This document shows positions 47,825 to 59,713 of a stretch of DNA of 64,000 bases, in pieces. Origin of the DNA: Rotaria socialis (taxonomy: Eukaryota; Rotifera; Eurotatoria; Philodinida; Philodinidae); contig CAJNYU010002424.1 of the NCBI GenBank assembly GCA_905331475.1, positions 124,001 through 188,000 on the forward strand, written 5' to 3'. Positions within the stretch are counted from its first letter, which is position 1, and each line of letters begins with the position of its first letter. The notes below the pieces were generated by a model. It saw only the letters and a list, made by a program, of their open reading frames with translations, did not search any database and was not told the DNA's origin. The translations under genes and the position numbers were made by a program.

Positions 47825-49804
47825 TGATTAAAAATGAAGTATATAGTAATTTTGTACTTTCGGCACAATAGTGAAATATCCTAAGCGGCCTGAAATTTAT
47901 TGATCAGAACAATTGTTGATTTGTATTCAAAGTTGTTGCAAACAAAACTATATGACACTTTAATCGTTTCTTATTAATTTTTTTCAAATTCAAATGTTTA
48001 ATAAGCATTCTCAACCTATTTTACAACTGTTCTGTTCATACAAATGATTCAGCCATGCTTTTTAATTAGATTCATTTTTTTTACGCACTATTCTATTTCT
48101 ATAGGTATGCGTAAGTAATAGGTTATAGTAGTTTATCGAAACGTGACTTGAAGGACAATAAATAAAGTACTCAGTTTAAATAGGCAAAATCTTGAAATAA
48201 GTAACAAGTACATTACAAAAAACTTCCATTTCTTTGCCGATGTCGTGACATCATCTTTACAAATTCTTTTGCTATTTATTTTTAGAATAGTGCTTTTACT
48301 AAATTAAAATGAAATTTTAATTGAACTGTTTTTGCATAAGAAATATTTAATTTAACTATACTTTTGATAGTTAGATATGACGGAACAAAAGAAGATGGCG
48401 TATTTATAACGAAAGATAATTACAGCCATATACTCTCTTCTAGATACAAATATTGCATTCATATTTAGACTGATTCAATTATAATACTTCACTAAATCTA
48501 ATTAATTAATTGATGAACGAACTAAATAGAATATTAGTACATTTCATATAACGATAAGATTTTTTTCAGATATAAAATCTACAACAAACTGATTTGACAT
48601 ATAATTGGATACGAGTAACGGAACACAAACAAAGAATAAATGCAGCTGACTGTTTTTCCATTACTGTTTATTTAAGGAATCTTTGATAGTTATGCTGAGA
48701 AAAATTATTCATGCAAATGTAACTATCACTATCATTATCTTGTTCTTTTTTGTAGTTTGCTAGCGAATAAGTTAACCAGAAAAGTATATTAAAGTTTTTC
48801 TAGCTTATTTTAGTTCTTTTATATTTATACTATTGAATGTTACACTCGCAATTTTACGCTTCAAATATGAAAAATTCTATTATTGAGACATACATTGTCA
48901 TTGTACGTTGTTAACTACTACTGCAATAATGAATAAAAGAAAAGGATTCTTTTTTTATTAAAACAAAATGAGTGAAACATTGTTGATTCTATAATCAAAT
49001 AAATTGTATGGAAACGAAATTGATATTCAAAAATTCGATTCGATAAATCTATACTTTGATGAAGGCAATGAATATTTTATTTGAAGCAACAGTGTACTGT
49101 AAACATATAAACCTATTTTTGAACACTCTTTTAATACTACTGAAATAGATCAAAAGGGCGAGATAGCTAACTACATTATATGTTATGGCAATACTTTTAT
49201 CAAATATACGCATGAATATATGTTTTGTACAGATCTTTTTTTCGTATCCGCACGACACATCGTATCGAATTAATGGTAATGTCTATCATATAATAGTTTT
49301 ATGAATGATCTTATTTGTTTAGACAAAAATGTCGTATTCTATCATTTAGCTCAATTGTGTATGATATCATTACGATCTTCTGTTTATTTTCTTACTCATC
49401 GTCAACTCAATTATTAAAATATGTCATTGTAGACATGGTACTATACGACAAAAATTTTCCAATCACCGAACAATCGATTTATTGACACAACGCATAGTTA
49501 GTAGCTTATTTATTTTGCATCTGATTAAGAAAAATAGAAACGGCATTTCTTTTCAAATTACTACTCAAGGCATTCTCTTTGTTGTTATATGTTTGTTACT
49601 CAATTTTTTATATTAATGAATTCTAACGATATGTTTTCGCTGAGCTAGACTATGTTCAAGCACACTAAATAGTACATATGGCATATGCTAAACTTTGCAC
49701 ATTAGTTAAAGAAAGATTGAATAAATCTCTGCAAAAGATAAGGTTTCAATATTATATTTTTATTTTATTTTCACTACACAACCTAAGATGACAAATAATA
49801 AATG
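47825..49804. other. Gene-poor region downstream of the ABM pair
   Basis: About 2 kb, AT-rich, with no exon chain or recognised repeat. The minus-strand frame at 49049-49258 has no motif. Confidence 0.5.
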
Positions 49805-50401
49805 TAGAAACTTCGGATTTCATCCGAGAGTTGGTTGTGTACTGCAAAAAGTTCATGGGACATATGAGTCATTCTAGAATGTCTGAACACCAAAATTATC
49901 ATGAGAAACTAGACAATTTGATTTCTGGATGCAGTTTTTGTGCATTTTAAGACGTCTTTTAGGCGATGTTTCGTTAGAAAGCTACGATTCAGTTCAAAAC
50001 TAATATCATATTCGGAATCAGCGTTAAAAACTGAGTCGATTTATATATGTTGTGAATAATTCTGAGAAAAAATTATTTTTTGAAAATAAAAATCCCTGTA
50101 CCTCTCCTCAGGGACGATCTGGTCAAAAATGACAATGTTTTCGATAACTCAACCATTTCTTGAGGGATCCTTCTCATCTTCGAACTCGACCGAGATATTC
50201 ATGAGATTGAACTGTGTGGAAAATTACATCACGATCTGNGGATCCTTCTCATCTTCGAACTCGACCGAGATATTCATGAGATTGAACTGTGTGGAAAATT
50301 TCATCACGATCTGACTCTCCTTTCGAAAGTTATCGTGCCTACGGCCGGACGGACACACTGACTGATTCTAGAGTGTGTTCACTTTTTGAGTACACAAAAA
50401 T
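49805..50401 (-). mobile_element. Dispersed repeat, copy 3
   Basis: Inverted, full-length copy of the element at 26810-27330. It begins with the CGGATTTCATCCG palindrome and TTGTGTACTGCAAAAAGT, and ends CTTTTTGAGTACACAAAAA. It contains an N at 50239 flanked by a near-exact direct duplication (50165-50238 and 50240-50313). Confidence 0.75.
50165..50313. repeat. 74-base direct duplication around an N
   Basis: Both units start GGATCCTTCTCATCTTCGAA and end ACGATCTG. They differ at one base (ATTAC/ATTTC) and are separated by a single N. The other copies of the repeat contain the segment once. This is more likely an assembly join that repeats overlapping contig ends than biology. Confidence 0.85.
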
Positions 50402-50762
50402 GCGTCCCAAAATCACCCATGAATAATTATTCAATTAAATTAGATATACCTAAGAACAGAAAATAATGATGTTCACGCAAAATGATTGGTCAATTGGAAT
50501 GACCAATGAAAAATATTTGATAACACCTCTATAATGAATAATTACAAACAAACGTTTTGTTTTACTCAAAGAAAATTTGTTTTAATAAATAAGCTTGTTC
50601 TATTCTTTACTCTATTGAAATTGATTATGCTTGATTAAATATCCAATCAAAAGAAAATCTTGATTTATTTCATGCAATCAATTTTTTTTCATAAACATAT
50701 GTATACACTGTTGTCATTTCAGAAGATGACTACTGTCTGATTGAATAGGAAATTTTTCGACA

Positions 50763-53388
50763 ATGGTTAGTATTGCACATTGGCTTGATACATTTACGTG
50801 TAGTAAATATGCTGATCGTTTTGAACGATCTGGATACCTAAATCTTCAATCGGTAGGATATCATTAATTGATTAACAATAGATTTCTTTTGAATTCATAC
50901 TAAATCATAGGTATGCCATTTAACTGCTGCTCAATTGCAGTCATTAGGTATTGCAAACAATGATATATATACAATAATGGAAAATATCTTTCTTTTGAAA
51001 CAAAGTGTCAAAAGTTCGTTTTCATAAAGCAAATCCTTTTTTTTCTGTAATTATAAAGTATTTTTCGTTGAAAATAGGTATCAATAGTCCACCACGTCAT
51101 CTTGATCTTAATTCAGAACCGCCACCATCAATAGTCCGTTCTCGCACAGGTTTCGATATTTTTTTTTGCAATTTGCTATATACACACATATATAACCTAA
51201 TTTTATTCCATTTTCAACAGCTAGTCCTGCCATAAATAATTTTAATCGAAACATGAATCAAAATCCAACTGCTTATTCTCCTGGACCTAATGTTAGTACA
51301 CCACCAGCAAGTAGTGGTCCATCACCTGATCGTGGTCTTCCTGGCCCGTCACCATTTGATACTCCATCGAATTATCATCGTTCGAATTCTTTTCCGAATC
51401 CAGTCAATCCAAATACTTTTTTCGATGTAAGTCCAACATCATCAACTTCATCACCTCATCGGTCAACATCAATCGATAATATACCTCCACCAATGGAAGG
51501 AGCGCCATACAACGATTATCTACCTCAACCATCACCTCATCAATTTCAACCACCAGGAGGAATGATCTATCGTGGGGGTAATAATGTGCCTGGTGCAGGA
51601 GGAAATTATTATAACCCACCACCTCCACGTTTCTACTCTCCTGAACAGCAACAGGCCTTCATGTATTCAAATCCACGAATGATGATGCAACAACATCCAT
51701 CGTGGGGTGGACATCGCCCACCACTACCACCTCCATCATCATCACATCAAATGCATTACAACCCATATGAGCATCATCAATTTCGAATGGCACAATCACA
51801 ACAATTTTGTCATCCAAATCATCCAATCATGTCAGATCAAAATCAAATGTTTATGAATCAACAACAATCAAATATGAACTCATCGTCATCCAATAAATTA
51901 TCTAACTCAGCTGAATCACATCCACACCCATTGCAATCACTTGAGCGACTAGTACTTTTACCTGAATCACAAGTAATATCATAGTAGTACAACATAATTC
52001 TTTTTTTTATCGATTTTTTTGTTCATATAGGTTATCGATCCAAAAAGTGTTGTTAATGAAATTCATGATCCTCAATCACCATTCAGTGAATCGTTATCGC
52101 CATATGGTACATTATCACCCAAGAATACTGTGGGAACACCACCAACAGCAACGATTGTTAGTAATTTACTGACAAATGAAAAATCAATTCTTGAACAACA
52201 TACAAAAGCATCAAGTGGTTTAAAACGTAGTTCCACACATGATGAACGAAATGACTTGAACAAAAAAAATCGAATGAATACAACTAATGATTTAAATACA
52301 GGCGATTCAATTATAAATAATCATCCTGTAGTAACAAGCTTATTGACAAGAGGTTTAAATAACTCAACATCACAAGCTCCATTACCATCTATTAAGTCAT
52401 TACAACAAAAACATAATCCGTCGTTTATTCAACAACAGCAGCAGCAACGACAACAACAAATGATATTTCCACCAAATCAACCTGATCCACAACAGTTTGT
52501 CGATGGATTAACTAATGGAATAGTTGACGAAACAATGGATGTTTACGAACAAGATTATGAACAATTAATGATAAAACTACGATTAGCCATGGATAAAAAT
52601 CGCACAAAGAACAAATTATTAAAGTAATTATGTCAATGAAGTACTAGCTATACTTTTTGCTCTCTTGATAGATTTTGATTAATCTTAAATAATCAGTCTG
52701 ATGAAAACTCTTTAAATATGACTTTCTTTTTAATTATTAACTTCTAGTTTTTTTTGCGGCAAAGCTTCATAGGAATGAGTAGACTCTTATTTTGAATAAG
52801 CTACCGTTAATTCTGGCATGATGAGCAACAAAAACCTTTCTGAATCTAGTAATGTATGTTCTCCGGCTTATGTGCATAACGCTAAGAAAATAATGTAACA
52901 TATATAGCTATAGCTATATATATTGCGTTCTAATAAACAGCGAGGAGATACAGAAGAGGATAGGGTCGACTAGTCGTATATATTTAAAAAGAAAAAGAAA
53001 ACAAAAATAAATATCAGATGCCAACAGCAGTGATTGATTAACTGCTAGACAAGAAGAATCTAAAACTCTTTTATTAATGAATATCTCTACAATGTGAGCA
53101 CTTTTTACCGTTTTCTAAATTGAGAAAGTTTTAATGCTTTGTAAAAATAGTTATCTACTACCAAAGCGTTACACTGAAAACATTATGTCCTGCACGACTG
53201 CATTTCTAGCAATTAAAGCATCGTTCTTAAGTATATGTTTATTGGCTATGAAATTACCTACAAGTTTCAATTATCCAATTGAACATCGTTTGTTCGTTTT
53301 TATTTTGAGATATTTTGCATTAAAAAATATCGTAGTAAAACTACAACGTGAAATTAATGTGAAACATGTCAACTCAAAATCAATTTCC

Positions 53389-53428
<40 letters not shown>

Positions 53429-56225
53429 AAATACAAAGCTAATATAATATGTTAATGCAGAACAGATTACGTAAAAGGAAATGCTTTCGGGAATGGATAC
53501 GACTCCTCATTTATATATTATATAAGAGAAGTTTTATATTGAACCAAAAACAGGATCTGTTTCACCTTGAATTTTTTATTGTATAATTTTTAGCAGCACA
53601 TTTCACTACCTGACAAATTAGTTTTAAAGAGAAAGAAAATACTCTTCACTATAGATGAGAATAATAATTAATTAATCAGCCAATCCAATGGCACGCTAAT
53701 GAGCTGTTATGAAGGAAACACAATTTAATAGCACGGGTTCTTTTTAAATCACTATGCATCTAATACCAAAAAAGTAGTTTTTACTAGATTTTCTTGTTAT
53801 GTACTTTGGACTTATTTTCGAAAGATCTCTTACAAAAACATTTTCTTATCTTTACGATCGATAGGATTCTAGTGGCCTTTGATATTCATACAATAAAATC
53901 CATCTTTTGACGAAATTCATTTCGGTAGAAATTCTTTCATGTTGACTAAATTCCGAATGTATTATAAAATCTCTATGGAAAAAAGCTATTTTTAATGTTT
54001 CCTCGTTGTCGAATCTAAATAAAGCCTTGATTTCTTATTTAGTTTGAATACAATAAAAATTCCATCACAATTAGATGGTGTATCTGATCCAACAGACGTT
54101 ACTTCGAAATCATCAAGAAAACATGATTCATCGACATCATCTGATCATGGAACTTCGAATAGTGAAAATCAAAGTTCATCTGTAAAAAATCATTTAGATA
54201 AATCAACTAGTGATCCAACGGGTTCATCTCAAAATGGTACTGGAAACAAGTGCGATGCCGCTTTAAATAATAATCATAAAGTGTCCTATAAACGACGTTT
54301 ATCAGATAGTAACCTTGAATTAAATCATTCAATCAATGGTCATCATTCGAATTCTATATCATCTGATATTAAAAAACCGAAAGTTATTCAATCACCAACT
54401 CACTCCGATATAGACCATGAAGCGAATTCATCATTTGAAGCTGTATCTCAAAAAATTACAACAGATAATTCTTCATGTAAACCTATTCGAGAAGCAAAAA
54501 AACGTTCTTTAATTTATACTGGTAATACACGAGAATTCTTAGAAACAGCTATAGCAGCTGGTATTATGGATGACATTGGTGATGAAGAAGATGAAGATAA
54601 TGAATATGTACCCCCAGGCGGTACAGTTACTTTGCGCCCTCAACCCTCATCATCGTCATCTGAAAATGAAGATGAATCAACCAAAAGTAGTGATGATAGT
54701 AGCAATAGTAGCAATGATGACGATAAAGAGGAAGAAGAAGACGAAGAAGAAGACGACGACGACGACGACGAGGAAGAAAAGAATCATACGGATGATAATC
54801 AAGATGAAAAAAATAGTGGTACTGAAATGATTTTAAATGAAGAACCAACAGAAAGTGGAATTAATTGGAATGTGAGAAATCGTCCTCAACGACGAACACA
54901 TCTGATTCGTTTTGATAATATATCACAACAAGATGGTAATTAAAAACAAAAACTTCCGCAATTGATTATTTTTTTTGCTAACTTGCCTTTTGTTTTTCAG
55001 AACAACAGTTTTTTGGAGCATTACAAGAACAAGTTCCTGAATTGGCTGCTTATCTAAATGAAGATTCGGATGATGAATATGACATGACAGCAGATGAAAA
55101 AGTTACTGATGAAGTCAAAACTGGGAAATCTTCAACAAAAAAATCACGACGAACTCAAAATAGAAAAAGTTCAGAACCAGACTCCCAAACAGACGAAATT
55201 ATGAAAAAATTTCGTCATGTTAATGTACCAGTAGAAAAGAAAAAGCCGAACAAAAAATCTCATGTTAATGAATCAACAGTAATATCAATGAAAAATGTAT
55301 CAGATGAATTATATGTTATTCTTAATGACAATTCACCACGAACTATTGTCTCAGGTACACATCTTGATACAACAGGAGCTCAAAAGAAAAATTCAACTGT
55401 ACAAGCATTTAATTTTCATCGACGACAAATCAAAATGAATACAATTGCAGATACAAAAGCTCCTTGGCGATGTGTTTTTTGTTGGAAAGAACCCTATGAA
55501 GAATATCTTGGTCCTTTGTTTGGTCCATTTCAATTGAATGAACAATGTCGATCGTATCTTAATCATAGTTCGTAATCGAGTTTCACTGATTGACTAAACT
55601 TTTACAAATTATTTTTTTTTCTAGATAAGCAACTAGCTAAACATTACAGAAAATTAATCGAAGTTTGGCTACATCGTGATTGTGCATTATGGAATAATCA
55701 TATACAAATGAATCCTACAACAGGAGAACTAATGCAAATTCCTGATGCATGCTCAATTTATCTTGATATTGTAAGTATTATTTCGAACATTTTATCACTG
55801 ATCAAACGCTTTTCCTTTCTATGCTTTATTGAAAAGGAAATACTTTAATATCATTGGCATTATGTTGAAAGTTTCTTTTATTGTAGACATGTTCTATATG
55901 TCAAATACCTGGTGCAGCTCTTGCCTGTCGCTATCGAAATTGTAAAGTTCGTTATCATTATCCTTGTGCAAAAATGACTCGTAAGATAGTCTTTTCTTGT
56001 GATTTGCTAATCAATTTCATGAATATTTTATTTTAGTTAGTTGTCGATTAGTTGAAGAAAGTTATTCAGTATATTGTCCAAAACATAATCAAGTAAAATC
56101 AATAAAGAAATTTTTTTTAGTCGTTAACTAATTTCTCTATTTAGATAAATAAGAATAAATCGAATAAAAATCATCGCAAAACCATGACAGGTACGAATGA
56201 TTCACAAGAATCATTAATGACTTAA
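50763..56225 (+). CDS. SAM-like plus extended PHD finger, TCF20/RAI1-like chromatin protein
   Basis: Exons 50763-50852, 50911-51004, 51078-51149, 51221-51972, 52031-52623, 54043-54935, 55001-55567, 55625-55770, 55887-55980, 56037-56092, 56145-56225; sum 1146 codons (1145 residues). Residues about 1-60 resemble a SAM domain (HWLDTFTCSKYADRF, LTAAQLQSLGI). Residues 65-530 are Pro/Gln/Ser/Asn-rich, with one conserved-looking block LQSLERLVLLPESQ next to IDPKSVVNE. A basic and acidic linker (DDDDDDDEEE) follows. The C-terminus is an extended PHD: CVFCW...LGPLFGPF, then WLHRDCALW, CSICQIPGAALACR, YHYPCA and YCPKH, the TCF20/RAI1 arrangement. Reading on at 52624 meets a stop (52625). The GTAATT donor at 52624 and acceptor before 54043 join in phase, so I prefer one gene. 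Two genes, or a short isoform, remain possible. Confidence 0.75.
53394..53426. repeat. (AT)n microsatellite
   Basis: About sixteen AT units inside the 1.4-kb intron of the PHD gene. Confidence 0.9.
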
Positions 56226-56421
56226 TTTATTTATGTTTATCTATTTGAAATTTATGTGTATTTATGACTCGTTTTTTTTCCTTTTTGCTGTATGTTTGTT
56301 TTCGTGTTGAAAAGTTTTTGAAAACAAAAAATATCAATAGAAAAATCATTGAAGTTTAATGTATTTGTAAAGTTTTCCTTTCTGAAAAACAAAGAGAATA
56401 ACAAATAACTTTATATTGAAG

Positions 56422-56890
56422 ATGGATACTAAGGCTAATGATGTCGATGAAAACGAGTCTCCCCTCATTGAACAACTCGAATGGGGATCTATTCAAGTCA
56501 AAGGATTTTCTCCTGGCAAAGATTTTAAACTTTTTCCAGGAGGTAAGATTTGATTCATATTTCTAATGGGAAACACATAATTATGTATCGGATATTTAAG
56601 GCGCTTTAGAATGGGACTGGAATGAAACAAATACTCGTCATGTTCCAGGAATTCAACAAAAAGATGTCGAATTTTTGATTGAAAAAGGAGCAAAATATAT
56701 CGTACTATCGAGAGGTATGAAAAATAAACTTCAAACACCAAAAGAAACTGAAGATTTCCTCGAAAAACAAAAGACGAACTTGGATATCACTGATTATTTC
56801 ATTAGAACAACTTTAGAAGCACAGAAACTTTATAATCAATTGGTTCTAGAAAAGAAACCTGTTGGAGCATTGATACACTCAACATGCTGA
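56422..56890 (+). CDS. AAMDC: AAMDC (Mth938-domain protein)
   Basis: AAMDC is a small conserved protein tied to adipogenesis and metabolic signalling in mammals. Its biochemical activity is unknown. Two exons, 56422-56542 and 56601-56890, give 137 codons (136 residues; human 122). Family landmarks are LEWGSIQVKGF, KDFKLFPGGA, WDWNETNTRHVPGIQ, IEKGAKYIVLSRGM, KLYNQLVLEKKPVGALIHST and the terminal Cys. The start follows the PHD gene's stop by 196 bases on the same strand. Poly(A) signal at 56952. Confidence 0.93.
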
Positions 56891-59713
56891 CCTCTGTGTT
56901 TTTGCTTGTAATCTTATTCTATGTCAATAGATACAGTTTTTAATTGAATATAATAAAAGTCTTATTAAGCTTTCCGTGGGAAAACTTATTTTTATCCATC
57001 AACTCTTTTCAAGGTCAATAATGATTCATGGATTCGATGCCATCATTCAAACTATCTATTTATTCTAAATTCAGAATAGCTCGATGATTTTTCTGATAGA
57101 AAAAAGTTCAACAATCAAATTCGGTTGTTTGGAGAATAAGAAATATAGAACTACTACAATACTGTAGATGCAGACAAACTCACAGTTGATTCCTGTCAAA
57201 CTTTATTAGTATTCGAAACCCGAACATATGTGCTCTGTATTTTCTCGTTTTCTTTTTACCATTCATTACCAATAAGACTCATCATTGATGTCATGCAGAT
57301 ACCCGTACAAGCTAGCTCCATTTTTGTTAATGTGAGAATATTGACATTCCTTCAGGAATTGAATAGATGTGAGCTTTTTCTGCAGCTCTATCGCCTATGT
57401 CTAATAGTAGTAGTCGATGCATCGTTCCTAGTTTTTATTCAAAAGATCTTTTTCTCGAACTAAATTAGGTTCTCTTCATATATAAATAATATTGACGGGA
57501 ATGACACGTTTTCTAAGAACTGTGGGTCAATATTTTTTCCATTCTTTTTCTCTTTTTCCTTCTATTAGACGTCTAGTAAATGGTGCTAATCGTTTATTCT
57601 CTAGTGACTTTCACGACGATATAATATATCGAATTCAAATGAACGTAGATTGTGATGAATGATAAAAACAAAAACCACACATTTATATAACTATCGTATA
57701 TGAGCATCTTTTCCCTCAAACATTTAAGTTCTACTTATGTGTACCATGTGTGATTTCTATTCATTGAGAACAAACTAAGGTAGCTTTTATTTCTCAATGT
57801 GTATGACTTAATGACCCATTCAGAAATATGTTTTTCATGTCGTGACATCGAGCATTTTCTTATCAAATAGGAGAATATCTAGTAGAATATTTGTATTCAT
57901 TGATAGACATTTAAGTGGGACAATTGACTATTTACATCGTAGTCATCGTCATCGGCATCATCATCATCATCATCGCTTAGTCAATCATCATTATTTTGTA
58001 CATTTGCAATAAACAGCAATGAGAAAACAGTTTAGTAGATTGGTTATTTGGCACAGAGTCATACGCCGATTGACATTCATTATTTGACTTCTTGTTTCTT
58101 TTTCTCGTTCCATCGTAACTATTTCTCTGTCACATTTACAAAAAACCCTCAATGATAATGCAAATAAGTTTCTCTTTGTGTGTGCGAAGCCGTTAAGAAA
58201 GAAATCCGACTTCTGTCAAGTGTATGTGTGAAGAAAACGTTTCGAATATCATTAAAAAAACTGAATGCACCACTCAATAGAAAAGAAAAAAAATGAGAAC
58301 AACTGTAAGGAGGACATTCTTGATTCATTCTTTTTGAGTAAAAGGCCCATGAACAAATTAGATTTATTTTGACGATGTAGGAATAATGTCAAGAGCAAAA
58401 AGTAACATCGGACTAAACAGATTCACTATAAATTGATTTCTATCCTTGTCAACAACTTCCATCTCTGCTCTCATCCTTTCCTATGTATTTCTCGAAGTAA
58501 ACAGCACATAAAAAATTTATTGATCTTAAGCGCAAATCATGTCGAACTTATCTTTCGCTTCGTTTATCTATCATCATCACATTTGGTGTCAATCATAGTG
58601 GATGGCAGAATGGGCGGTAAAATAATCTATCGTACAATAAATGACAAGCAACCATTACTAATGAGAACGAGTGAGAGTGGTATGCATAGAGTACCATATG
58701 TCTCTAGGCATTTCTATAGAAAGGAATAACCTAGAGTTTCAAAAAAAATCTTCGTCTTAAAATTCATGCTCGTAGAATATTATTTGTCTCGTATGTAAAA
58801 GACAGTGGCAACGTTTTTGCTTCGTCTTGTAACTTATAAAAATCAGATAACCCTTATGTTCATTGTTCTTTTTCTAGTTTTTCTTAATGCTACACAATTC
58901 TTTTGTTACTATTTTCTTTTGAAGACATTCATAATTTAAGACTTGAATAGCAAAATAAAATCTCAACCTTTTTATGGCTTTTTTTATTGATATTTGTAAA
59001 ACGATATCCGTTGTTGTTTTCTTTCTTCTTCTTTTTATTATTATCTTTTAATGCTACTAATATTACTTAATCAAGTAGACGAAACATTAATAAACGGAAG
59101 AAAGTTTAAATATAAGAGTGTGAACGCCAAATTGATCTAACGCATGCATTTCCTCTTTTATTTTTGTATATATTGATCTTTTATTTATTAGCATCCCTAC
59201 AAGAATTAGACTATATCCAATACAGTTGAATCCTATAGATATATAGATCTGCTTTTTATTTTTATTTTTTGTTGTTTTTCTATCTTCTCGTCTGCTTACT
59301 AATGTCCTTGATGATGACGTTCGCATGAAAACGAGTGATTTATAGCCATTTCATAGATCTGATAAGTAGATGTAAAGAATAAAAACTAAAGTACACTTGT
59401 TATTTTCTGCAAACCATCTGGATAATTCTCTTCGCTAAATATCATCACTTATATATTCATTTATAGGAGGAGAAAAAAATCGATATAGACTAAATTAGTT
59501 TTCATGTACGGCCAATACAATTTATTAAAACAATCAATATTTGCTATTTGCATTTTTCCAATCTCTGAAACTACCAATTATGGTTTTTTTCTCGTTTAAA
59601 ATTTAACCCTATGTCAATATTTTTTTAGACTCATGTAAAGCATATATTGTTTTTTGGTCGGTATTCGAATGAATAAATTCTACGATTTGATTTTTATATT
59701 ATAATTAACTCAA
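56891..59713. other. Intergenic region before the GPCR gene
   Basis: About 2.8 kb. Contains a short (CAT)n run near 57948-57974. No exon chain, RNA gene or transposon end is seen. The right end should contain the GPCR promoter or 5' untranslated exons. Confidence 0.5.

Noticed and set aside
53134..53391. 85-residue ATG frame
   Set aside because: Lies in the large intron of the SAM/PHD gene, has no motif and no splice partners.
54570..54848. Overlapping frames on both strands over the acidic stretch
   Set aside because: They are shadows of the GAA/GAC repeats encoding the Asp/Glu run of the PHD gene.
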